From assembly GCA_910586425.1 (NCBI GenBank), contig CAJUHL010000063.1, positions 1-9,237 on the forward strand: DNA of 9,237 bases, written 5' to 3'. Each line of letters starts with the position of its first letter. Position 1 is the first letter of the stretch. This document shows, piece by piece, positions 1-7,400 of the stretch. The translations under genes were made by a program, and so were the position numbers. Below the pieces are notes generated by a model, which ran no database searches, had not been told where the DNA came from, and saw nothing but the letters and a program-made list of their open reading frames with translations. Source of the DNA: an uncultured Bacilli bacterium. GTDB taxonomy: Bacteria > Bacillota_I > Bacilli_A > RF39 > UBA660.

Positions 1-780
1 TTGATTTGCTGCTTTGATACTCTTTGAAATAGCACTTACTGCACTTGATACACAATATAGAATTGCTCCTGCGGTAAATCCATCTACAAAGCCTGTAATA
101 GCACTATCTGCAAATCCTTTAAAGAACCCATTTCCTTGAATGGCAGATATTATACCTCCAATCAGTCCTCCAATAACGGCCCCCGATATGGCTGCTCCTA
201 ATCCAGCATTAAACATACCTATTCCAAAGGCTTGAGTTCCTGGAATACACATCAAAATAATCGACACTGCAAAAGTTAATGTAAAAAGCCCATACCGGAT
301 GACCGACTTCCAGTTCCTATCCCACCACGAATATCCAGCTAGGGGATCATAAACTGGATCAGGCATTAAATCCGTATTTGTTAATACTGTAAAGTTATTT
401 GCTCCCAAATCTGTTGGGTTGTCTGTGCATATCGCATTTAAATTTAAGGCACCAATTGTATTAGATGAATCTAAAACTGTTTCTATTTCCATAGAATCAA
501 TATAACTACATAGATTAGGGTCATAATAACGACCATTAATGAAATACATTTCTGTTTCACTATCATAATAATGCCCTCTCCAACGAATTGGATTTAAAGT
601 TGCAAATGGATCTGAATTATTTAATATGTTAACTTTTGTATTTCCCCAAGCATCATAAAAATACTCAGTGATGATTACACCATCTTTTATGACTGCCACT
701 ATATTTCCTTGACCATCTTTTGCATAGTCATAATCTATAGTGTTTCCGTCAAATGAAATATAAAATCCAAATTTATTGTC
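1..780 (-). pseudogene. Orphan Rhs C-terminal tip, 5'-truncated, continuing past the window edge
   Basis: The minus-strand frame is open from about 837 to position 1 and encodes a second copy of the end of the Rhs core, the conserved RWRGHYYDSE and NGRYYDPNL blocks, and the glycine-rich hydrophobic segment. It matches residues about 1302-1547 of the full-length Rhs at 1510-6897. Recognisable homology starts near 768-780, where it reads FYISFDGNTIDYDYAKD against RYIASDGSIIDYDYAKD. Upstream codons look like AT-rich non-coding sequence. There is no ATG and no ribosome binding site, so it is probably not translated on its own. It leaves the window at KSIKAANQ, just before the position where the HINT domain begins in the full copy. 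A HINT/toxin/immunity set therefore probably follows outside the window. This is the arrangement known as an orphan rhs-CT cassette. The frame has no stop or frameshift over the homologous part, so it is still usable by recombination. Confidence 0.85.
20..739. repeat. Direct repeat copy A (720 bp), pairs with 2276-2995
   Basis: Line-by-line comparison at a constant offset of 2256 bases shows no mismatch across these 720 bases. Just outside, identity drops. Positions 1-19 have four mismatches against 2257-2275. Beyond 739 about two thirds of bases match for roughly 25 bases, then similarity fades. The offset is a multiple of three and both copies are read in the same rhs frame, so recombination between them would preserve the reading frame. 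Confidence 0.95.
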
Positions 781-820
781 TATAAAAATAAATATTAAAA
801 AGTTTATTAAAATAAAAACA

Positions 821-986
821 CTAATAATATTGTTCAATTATCACTTGTTTTTTAGTTTCAATTTCGTCAAAAATGAATTGGACTAAATCCCCACTTCTTT
901 TACTTCCAATGTACCTTAGTGGTTAGAAAATCATTATAAGAAATATTCCCTTGTAAATACTCTTCAATAACTATTTTTTTATCCAT
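821..986 (-). pseudogene. Decayed small gene (possible immunity relic) with two apparent frameshifts
   Basis: A GGAG ribosome binding site lies 6 nt before an ATG at 986. It opens a 28-codon frame that begins MDKKIVIEEYLQG and stops at 900-902. Protein-like sequence then continues in other frames: first GSKRSGDLVQFIF, then DEIETKKQVIIEQYY ending at a TAG at 821-823. The second shift falls in a run of six T residues. Stitched together this would be a protein of about 55 residues. I do not recognise a family. Its place between an immunity gene and an orphan Rhs tip suggests a broken immunity gene, but that is inference. It could instead be a genuine 28-residue ORF followed by unrelated sequence. 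Confidence 0.4.
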
Positions 987-1095
987 TTTCTTCTCCATTT
1001 CTAATACAATTAATTATTTGATAATGTAATTTATCCTACTCAAACTGAAATTTCTCTAGTGGTATTGTATGTATCATAATTTTCTCAAAAATCAT
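979..1095 (-). pseudogene. Short ORF remnant interrupted by an in-frame TAG
   Basis: A strong ribosome binding site (AAGGGAGG) lies 8 nt before an ATG at 1095. The frame gives 19 residues beginning MIFEKIMIHTIPLEKF, then TAG at 1036-1038. The same frame continues for 18 more codons (DKLHYQIINCIRNGEENG) to a TAA at 979-981. That TAA overlaps the ATG of the next small ORF in the sequence ATGGATAA. Overlapping stop and start codons are typical of translationally coupled genes, so the TAG may be a disabling mutation in a once longer gene. It starts 35 nt after the stop of the immunity candidate with no terminator between, so it would be on the same transcript. No family recognised. Confidence 0.4.
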
Positions 1096-1130
1096 AACAG
1101 ATGCCTCCCTTGTCTATATTTATCCTCTAA

Positions 1131-1478
1131 TTAAAATACATCCAACCGCATCACTTCAAATACAACAAAATCATCATTTTTTATATCTCCTGGTAATGAT
1201 GAATCCAAATATATTTTAATTTCTCCTAAAGCAACAAGTTGCTCTGCACGATTTATCACCTTACAACATAGTCTATATGCATAATAATTATCCAATTTAA
1301 CTATTTTTTCATTATTAGTTTCCGACTTAACAATATTTTGGGATAAAAATGCATGCAGCCTTATATCTTTTATAGAATTTAAATTAGAAGTACAATAACA
1401 TAGTAAATTATAATCTTCATTTTTCACTAATATTTCAGCTTCATAATCTTCTTCTTGAAGTTTTGTTATAGAAATCAT
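1131..1478 (-). CDS. Probable immunity protein for the Rhs C-terminal toxin
   Basis: This 115-residue acidic protein has no signal peptide or membrane segment and is likely cytoplasmic. I do not recognise the family. The assignment rests on position: it is the first gene after the toxin-encoding 3' end of rhs, 31 nt downstream, on the same strand, with no terminator between. Cognate immunity genes almost always sit there in Rhs, WapA and CDI loci. The sequence alternates short beta-like stretches (EAEILVKNEDYNLLCYCTS, DFVVFEVMRLDVF) with acidic loops, as in many small immunity proteins. An AAGGAGAGGG ribosome binding site precedes the ATG at 1478. Expected role: binding and blocking the toxin made by this cell or received from sister cells. 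An unrelated small protein remains possible. Confidence 0.7.
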   Translation of the reverse strand: MISITKLQEEDYEAEILVKNEDYNLLCYCTSNLNSIKDIRLHAFLSQNIVKSETNNEKIVKLDNYYAYRLCCKVINRAEQLVALGEIKIYLDSSLPGDIKNDDFVVFEVMRLDVF

Positions 1479-1509
1479 ATTGCATCCCTCTCCTTTTTAT
1501 AGTATATAT

Positions 1510-4500
1510 TTATATAATGAATTTTGCTGTCTGCTTTGCTAAATTTGCCACATGTCTAATACCAAATGTTGCTATATTTTTTCCACCATTTTTCAATCCG
1601 ACAAATGCGTAATTTGCTTTACCATTTGAACCGAAAAAGCGTATATATCCATTCATCTCTGAGATATATTCACCATGTTTTACAACATAGTTTGCCAATT
1701 GGTTATAGTCATCAACATTTTTAACTAAATCTCCAAATTCTTTACCATGTTTAGCAAAATGCTCATTTAATTGCTTTACATTTTCAAATTGTAAATCATC
1801 AATTTTATTTGCCGCGCTCGTAGCACATACGTTGTGAACCAATACACCTCTAGTAGTAACATAATAAGTATGAGCGTTTTCTACTTCAAAATTATAAACA
1901 TCAACTAACTCTTCAGTGTGTTCAATAGATATATTGTCTACTTCAACTACGGCATTATTATATAATACTACTTTATCTTTTTCAACTAATTCACTAGCTT
2001 TTTTCCAACCATAATCAACAACATAGAAAGGATGCCCTAGAGTTGTTGTTATCTCTTCTCCAGCAATAGATAAATGTACTAGATCATGAGTTTGATTTCT
2101 AAATAGGTTAGTCACTCTATTTAAAATCTTTTCTCCTGTTTCTTCACACCATGACCATACTTTATCATCAAGCTCAATGTCTTCAATCTTTTTATAGCCT
2201 TCTGCTGTCATTACCAACGTTCCAGCTACAAAACATTGTGCTGGCTTAGCACATACTTGATTAGATGCTTTAATGCTCTTTGAAATAGCACTTACTGCAC
2301 TTGATACACAATATAGAATTGCTCCTGCGGTAAATCCATCTACAAAGCCTGTAATAGCACTATCTGCAAATCCTTTAAAGAACCCATTTCCTTGAATGGC
2401 AGATATTATACCTCCAATCAGTCCTCCAATAACGGCCCCCGATATGGCTGCTCCTAATCCAGCATTAAACATACCTATTCCAAAGGCTTGAGTTCCTGGA
2501 ATACACATCAAAATAATCGACACTGCAAAAGTTAATGTAAAAAGCCCATACCGGATGACCGACTTCCAGTTCCTATCCCACCACGAATATCCAGCTAGGG
2601 GATCATAAACTGGATCAGGCATTAAATCCGTATTTGTTAATACTGTAAAGTTATTTGCTCCCAAATCTGTTGGGTTGTCTGTGCATATCGCATTTAAATT
2701 TAAGGCACCAATTGTATTAGATGAATCTAAAACTGTTTCTATTTCCATAGAATCAATATAACTACATAGATTAGGGTCATAATAACGACCATTAATGAAA
2801 TACATTTCTGTTTCACTATCATAATAATGCCCTCTCCAACGAATTGGATTTAAAGTTGCAAATGGATCTGAATTATTTAATATGTTAACTTTTGTATTTC
2901 CCCAAGCATCATAAAAATACTCAGTGATGATTACACCATCTTTTATGACTGCCACTATATTTCCTTGACCATCTTTTGCATAGTCATAATCTATAATGCT
3001 TCCATCGGAGGCAATATATCTAACTCCTGCTATACCCATTAAGTCATACATATATCTCAGTTTAATACCATTAGAGTAGTCTTCTCCCAATAGTTTAGAC
3101 CCATCATAATAATATTTAACTTTAATACCACCAGAATTATCCTTAGTAACACGATTTCCTTGATAATTATAAGTGAAAAATGTATTTAAGTAAAAGCTTA
3201 ATAAATTACCTCTCTCCCAACCTAATTTGTAGGAATTGCCATTTTTTATAATATGATGAGGAAGCAAATTGTTTTCATGATATTGTAATTCTTTTATTAG
3301 AGAACCATTTCTATAATATTTAGTTAAACGATTTAATTCATCATATTCATATTCTTTAACCTTCGTAGTACCTTGAAAAACCTTTGTCACTCTATTAATA
3401 TCTTGACTATTATTATCTAAATAACTATATGTATTATCTATTCCTTGACGAGTATTATATTCTGTTTTTAGTCGATTCAATTTGTCATAAGAATATGAAA
3501 TATCAGTATCTCCATTTTTGGTAGAATGAATTCTTCTAATATTTTCATTCTCATCATAACTATAATCAAATTGATATGTACAATCTTTTATTTTATGAGT
3601 TGAATTTTGAACTAAATTAGAATAAAAGACAGTATTATCTTTTGGAATAAAGTTGTATTCTAAAGAAGAATCACTATTATTTTTCTTTTTTACTACGCCT
3701 AATATATTATCATATTCATATGAGAACCCAAATTTTTTGACTTCTTTCCATTCATCTTTTCCATCATCTTTTTGATCATCATAAACAGATGTTTTAATTA
3801 TTTGAGGAGCGGTATAAATATTATTCTTTTCAACAGAGGTCTTATAATGTGTATTTCCAATAACATATTTGGTATTTTGCGAATCTAACTGTTGAATTCT
3901 TAAAATTTCTTTATCATTCTTTTCAATTTTATAACCACAAGCATCATTATTATTATCATACCAAAATGTTGTTTGAGTTCCATCCAAACTATCGTTGATA
4001 TGTTTAATTTTTGCTATACTTTGACTTTCAGCTAATGGAGTAGAATAACTATTTGAATTAATGTGAGCATCTTGTTCTTGATATTCAAATTCAACTTTTT
4101 TAAAAAAGATATCGCTAAAAAAGATTTTTCTAGGTCTACCATACTTATCCTTCTCAGTAGTGATTTTACAATTTGTCAAATGATTAATTTCTTCTTGTAA
4201 ATCGCCACCATACGAACTACCATTAGGCGTAACAGATTTAGATTTCACATCAAGAATTTCTTTATTTTTTTCTATGTAATATTTCTTTATATTCCCATAA
4301 ATATCATAATCAAAACCAAACCTATACTTTTCATTATCTGTAATTGCTTTAATTCTCCCAAGGGAATCATATTCAAAATGATGGTAAACCTTTTTATTGA
4401 AATCAAAGTTTATAGATTGCTCTTTTACACGATTTAATAAATCATAAGAAAAATTTTGTGTATAATTATTTCCCACTTGTACAGAATCCACAGTGTTCAA

Positions 4501-6897
4501 CATTTGCGAATTTTTTCTAATTTTCACAGATGAATTTTGAACCTTTGTATCAATGACCATTTCACGGTTTTTTCCATTTTCAGATTCATCATCATATATA
4601 TATCTAGTATAAAATCTTTTTTTACCAGATTTTACCTTATTATCTGAACCAAAATCGTCCTCCAATGCAGTTGTAGTACTTATAAGATTACCATATAAGT
4701 CATATTCATTTACCGTTTTTTTCTTATAAGCATCAACTGTTTGTAAAATTCTTCCTTGATAATCGCTTACCGTTGAATTTTTACCACCAAAATATGATTT
4801 ATTAATAGAAACTTCATTATACTCCTCAAGTTTTTTAGCATAAAAATAGAAATATTTGCTTGTAACGCAACTATTATCTGAGGAATGTGTAATAAATTTA
4901 ATTCCTGAATCAGAATAAATTTCATATTCATTCTTCATTCCAGTATAATCCATATTCTCATAAACTCTAAAATATACTTTTGTTACATTAGCTATTCTTT
5001 TTGTATTTCCACAATATACAAAATCAAATCCTGATTCTCCTCGAATCATTCTATTTTTGTAGGCAAATAAGATATCTGAATCAGTTAAAAAGTTTTCATG
5101 ATCTAAAAGAATTGTTTGAGATCTGCCATTCGTTAATTGCAGTCTAACACTATAAAATTCTGAAATGGAAGGTTGGCTAGCATTAAAATTAGATATTTTT
5201 AATTTAGACATTTCACCTTCCTTAATTCTAAAGTCAGAAACTTGATAAGTTCCTGTTCCATCCGTTAGAACTTTAATATATGCTGAATCAAAATCGTATG
5301 TCTTTGATTGATCATCATCTCGAATGGAAAAGGAAAGCGTTACATATTGCCATGCATTGTTTGCAGTTTTATCAATGAATATCTCTTTTTTTATCCAGTT
5401 CATATGAAATATTTCAAAAAAAACTTTCATATAAGAGGCATTTGTACAAGAAACATTAATCCAAAAGGATGCTACAAAGTTAATATAATTTAATCCATCC
5501 TTATCTCTATATGCTTTTAGAGTTCTTCCTCCAGTAAAAAAACCGCAATCTCTATTATCCTTATCTAGACATTTAATGCTTTTACCAATGGTAGCAGTTA
5601 CTATACTTTTATTATTAATAGTCTCTTGGTAATAGTCTTTGGGCATCTCATACATAATGGAGATTCCATTATCCTTTGTCAATGTTCTTAAATGGTTTCC
5701 TTCAACCTCAAAGACACCTGTAACAAATCCTTTTTTATTATGATAATAGCGATATTCTATATCTTTATCACTTTTTATTGACGAATAACTTGAATAATGA
5801 TTAAATGTGGTTTTTTCAATTATTGAACTATCTGATACTCCAAAACTATCATAACTTTCAAGAATAACAGTTTCATCCTGAAGTGTTTCAAAGGCAGATA
5901 TTTCTCCCAAATGGTATAATCCATCATTACTAGTCTCTACAATAAAATTTCCTTTTGCTTTTCTAACATTTTTAAAGCCGATTTCCGGTTCTACTGACGG
6001 AATAGGGATAGTTTCGCCCGAATATAAACCATCATTTAATGCAGCAAATGAGCTTAAATAAAGCTTAGATATTCCTTTTTCAACAATGATCTTACTTGCA
6101 TATGGCGTAAACTTTAATGCCAGTCCATTAGGTGTAGCTGTAGCAAAAATGAGATTATCGCTTGAATCATATTTAAATAAGGCAACTTGAGATAAAGCAT
6201 TGTTAATAAAATGATAGTTTGACTTTAAATTTGTTCCAATATATGAATAGTAAATACTCTCAAGTTCTATACCCAGACTAATTAATGAGATTTTATAAAG
6301 TAGTGAATTTTTATATTCAAATCTAAAATATCGTTCTCTTTTTCCTATACTTCTACTATCATAGAATTTTATAGGACGTCCTAAATTATCTAATTCAATA
6401 TGCTTTATAATAGTATTTGGGTTTCCCTCTATAGATAATTTAATTAAATTACCTGCTGAATTAAAATCATAAACATTATTTTGTGCATCTTGAATTTGAT
6501 ATGAGTTGTAAGAAGTAACTAATGTCATTCCGTTTCCCAGGGTATCTAGGTAACGATTGCCATCATATTTTACAAATCTATGAATGTAACCATCCCCATC
6601 TAAATATAAGTAATCACCGACATTAAACCCTTCTAATCTCATACTTGAATCATAAGGTTTTATATATTGCTGAATATTTAATTTCCAATTGGTACCTACT
6701 CCTGTATCAACAATATGACAATAATTATTGTAAATATGAGAAAGCCCCATCTTAAAGGTTCCTTCTCCCATTTCCATATCCGTATGTCTAAAAATTAGTT
6801 CAGCAACAGAAGCATTTACACTAGCTGTACCTGCATCTGAAATAAAGTCAATATAAGAATGAGCCGCATAAGTTATTTTTGAATTTTTAAATTGCAT
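1510..6897 (-). CDS. Rhs/YD-repeat polymorphic toxin with pretoxin HINT domain and C-terminal toxin
   Basis: This 1795-residue protein starts MQFKNSKITYAAHSY, with no signal peptide. Residues about 60-450 are beta-rich and YD-like (for example FNSAGNLIKL, LDNLGRPIKF). Residues about 455-565 resemble a carbohydrate-binding beta-sandwich. YD repeats run from about 720 to 1340 (YDLYGNL, YDSLGRI, YDKLNRL, YDELNRL). The Rhs core ends with RWRGHYYDSE and NGRYYDPNL at 1353-1382. A glycine-rich hydrophobic stretch fills about 1448-1537. A HINT self-cleavage domain spans C1555 (CFVAGT) through GHPF (H1622) and AHTYYV (H1676) to VLVHN (N1689). Residues 1690-1795 are the toxin. In this family the YD repeats form a hollow shell around the toxin, and HINT releases the tip. 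Residue 1690 is Val, so cleavage rather than intein splicing is expected. The ATG lies 1 nt after the holin stop with only a distant AGGG, suggesting translational coupling. The hydrophobic part is duplicated at 1-739. Confidence 0.95.
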   Translation of the reverse strand: MQFKNSKITYAAHSYIDFISDAGTASVNASVAELIFRHTDMEMGEGTFKMGLSHIYNNYCHIVDTGVGTNWKLNIQQYIKPYDSSMRLEGFNVGDYLYLDGDGYIHRFVKYDGNRYLDTLGNGMTLVTSYNSYQIQDAQNNVYDFNSAGNLIKLSIEGNPNTIIKHIELDNLGRPIKFYDSRSIGKRERYFRFEYKNSLLYKISLISLGIELESIYYSYIGTNLKSNYHFINNALSQVALFKYDSSDNLIFATATPNGLALKFTPYASKIIVEKGISKLYLSSFAALNDGLYSGETIPIPSVEPEIGFKNVRKAKGNFIVETSNDGLYHLGEISAFETLQDETVILESYDSFGVSDSSIIEKTTFNHYSSYSSIKSDKDIEYRYYHNKKGFVTGVFEVEGNHLRTLTKDNGISIMYEMPKDYYQETINNKSIVTATIGKSIKCLDKDNRDCGFFTGGRTLKAYRDKDGLNYINFVASFWINVSCTNASYMKVFFEIFHMNWIKKEIFIDKTANNAWQYVTLSFSIRDDDQSKTYDFDSAYIKVLTDGTGTYQVSDFRIKEGEMSKLKISNFNASQPSISEFYSVRLQLTNGRSQTILLDHENFLTDSDILFAYKNRMIRGESGFDFVYCGNTKRIANVTKVYFRVYENMDYTGMKNEYEIYSDSGIKFITHSSDNSCVTSKYFYFYAKKLEEYNEVSINKSYFGGKNSTVSDYQGRILQTVDAYKKKTVNEYDLYGNLISTTTALEDDFGSDNKVKSGKKRFYTRYIYDDESENGKNREMVIDTKVQNSSVKIRKNSQMLNTVDSVQVGNNYTQNFSYDLLNRVKEQSINFDFNKKVYHHFEYDSLGRIKAITDNEKYRFGFDYDIYGNIKKYYIEKNKEILDVKSKSVTPNGSSYGGDLQEEINHLTNCKITTEKDKYGRPRKIFFSDIFFKKVEFEYQEQDAHINSNSYSTPLAESQSIAKIKHINDSLDGTQTTFWYDNNNDACGYKIEKNDKEILRIQQLDSQNTKYVIGNTHYKTSVEKNNIYTAPQIIKTSVYDDQKDDGKDEWKEVKKFGFSYEYDNILGVVKKKNNSDSSLEYNFIPKDNTVFYSNLVQNSTHKIKDCTYQFDYSYDENENIRRIHSTKNGDTDISYSYDKLNRLKTEYNTRQGIDNTYSYLDNNSQDINRVTKVFQGTTKVKEYEYDELNRLTKYYRNGSLIKELQYHENNLLPHHIIKNGNSYKLGWERGNLLSFYLNTFFTYNYQGNRVTKDNSGGIKVKYYYDGSKLLGEDYSNGIKLRYMYDLMGIAGVRYIASDGSIIDYDYAKDGQGNIVAVIKDGVIITEYFYDAWGNTKVNILNNSDPFATLNPIRWRGHYYDSETEMYFINGRYYDPNLCSYIDSMEIETVLDSSNTIGALNLNAICTDNPTDLGANNFTVLTNTDLMPDPVYDPLAGYSWWDRNWKSVIRYGLFTLTFAVSIILMCIPGTQAFGIGMFNAGLGAAISGAVIGGLIGGIISAIQGNGFFKGFADSAITGFVDGFTAGAILYCVSSAVSAISKSIKASNQVCAKPAQCFVAGTLVMTAEGYKKIEDIELDDKVWSWCEETGEKILNRVTNLFRNQTHDLVHLSIAGEEITTTLGHPFYVVDYGWKKASELVEKDKVVLYNNAVVEVDNISIEHTEELVDVYNFEVENAHTYYVTTRGVLVHNVCATSAANKIDDLQFENVKQLNEHFAKHGKEFGDLVKNVDDYNQLANYVVKHGEYISEMNGYIRFFGSNGKANYAFVGLKNGGKNIATFGIRHVANLAKQTAKFII
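2276..2995. repeat. Direct repeat copy B (720 bp) inside the full-length rhs
   Basis: This copy is identical to 20-739. It encodes residues about 1301-1541 of the Rhs protein: the last YD units, the conserved end of the Rhs core and the hydrophobic linker. It stops shortly before the HINT domain. Thus the repeat covers exactly the constant part that precedes the variable toxin tip, which is where recombination in Rhs loci is known to exchange tips. Confidence 0.95.
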
Positions 6898-6898
6898 A

Positions 6899-7330
6899 TT
6901 AATTTCTCATCCCTTCAATAATATTTTTTATTTTTTGTTCAATTTGCTTTTTAGAATCATTTTCTATTTCATCTTGAACAACTTCTTTGTTAATAGTAAC
7001 ATCTTTAACATTAACAACTTTAGTTAAAGTCACAAGCTCCTCAATCCTATTAGAAGCCTCTTCTTGATTAAATTTAATATGATTTTCTAATGCAAATTGA
7101 TTTAGTTTTGTCATTACATATTCTTTTTTCTCAGCACCACTATAATTAGAAAACTTTTCTGCTTCTGTTATACAAGGAATAATTTCCCTAGTAATTTGTT
7201 CTGTTTTTTCTAATACTCGCTTAAGTTTTTTATTTTTAACAAACTTTTGCAAGAAAACAACCGTTGTGCACAATAAAGTTAACGTAGGTGCTAAAATAGA
7301 AAGATATAAATGTATATTTTCTGGATTCAT
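6899..7330 (-). CDS. Phage holin, LL-H family
   Basis: This 143-residue protein has one N-terminal membrane segment (about residues 8-31), followed at once by a basic patch (VKNKKLKR) and a long charged, probably coiled-coil tail. The block EAEKFSNYSGAEKKEYVMTKLNQFALEN (residues 57-83) is the hallmark I associate with LL-H-type phage holins: an acidic helix, a Gly-x-EKK-YV turn, then a TKLNQ helix. Holins assemble in the cytoplasmic membrane and open holes that let endolysins or other proteins out. An AAGGAAG ribosome binding site precedes the ATG. Its stop codon is 1 nt from the rhs start, so the two are co-translated. In phages an endolysin gene usually comes next; here the toxin does. The tail beyond residue 105 (VNVKDVTINKEVVQDE) is variable and may extend past the usual family core. 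Confidence 0.85.
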   Translation of the reverse strand: MNPENIHLYLSILAPTLTLLCTTVVFLQKFVKNKKLKRVLEKTEQITREIIPCITEAEKFSNYSGAEKKEYVMTKLNQFALENHIKFNQEEASNRIEELVTLTKVVNVKDVTINKEVVQDEIENDSKKQIEQKIKNIIEGMRN

Positions 7331-7348
7331 TCTTTTCTTCCTTTCTTT

Positions 7349-7397
7349 TAAAAAATAAGGTCATAGTTTCTTAGATAAAAGACATCTATGACCTTAT
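7349..7397 (-). terminator. Rho-independent terminator after the glycosyltransferase gene
   Basis: A perfect 12-bp stem (ATAAGGTCATAG at 7355-7366 with CTATGACCTTAT at 7386-7397) encloses a 19-nt loop. On the minus strand it is followed by six T residues. It begins 4 nt after the glycosyltransferase stop codon. It lies only about 25 nt before the holin start, leaving no room for a separate promoter behind it. Transcription of holin-rhs must therefore pass through it or start from a promoter overlapping it. Confidence 0.85.
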
Positions 7398-7400
7398 GCA

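Noticed and set aside
740..837. Coding extension LNNIISVFILINFLIF upstream of the orphan tip
   Set aside because: It is an open frame made almost wholly of A/T-run codons, with only a TTG as possible start and no ribosome binding site. It is better read as non-coding sequence abutting the truncated tip.
1830..2235. Functional splicing intein in Rhs
   Set aside because: The HINT domain has the N-terminal Cys and a terminal Asn, but the next residue is Val rather than Cys, Ser or Thr. Only cleavage of the tip is expected.
5308..5493. 61-codon plus-strand ORF
   Set aside because: It lies antisense inside rhs, has no convincing ribosome binding site, and its translation looks like shadow coding of the AT-rich gene.
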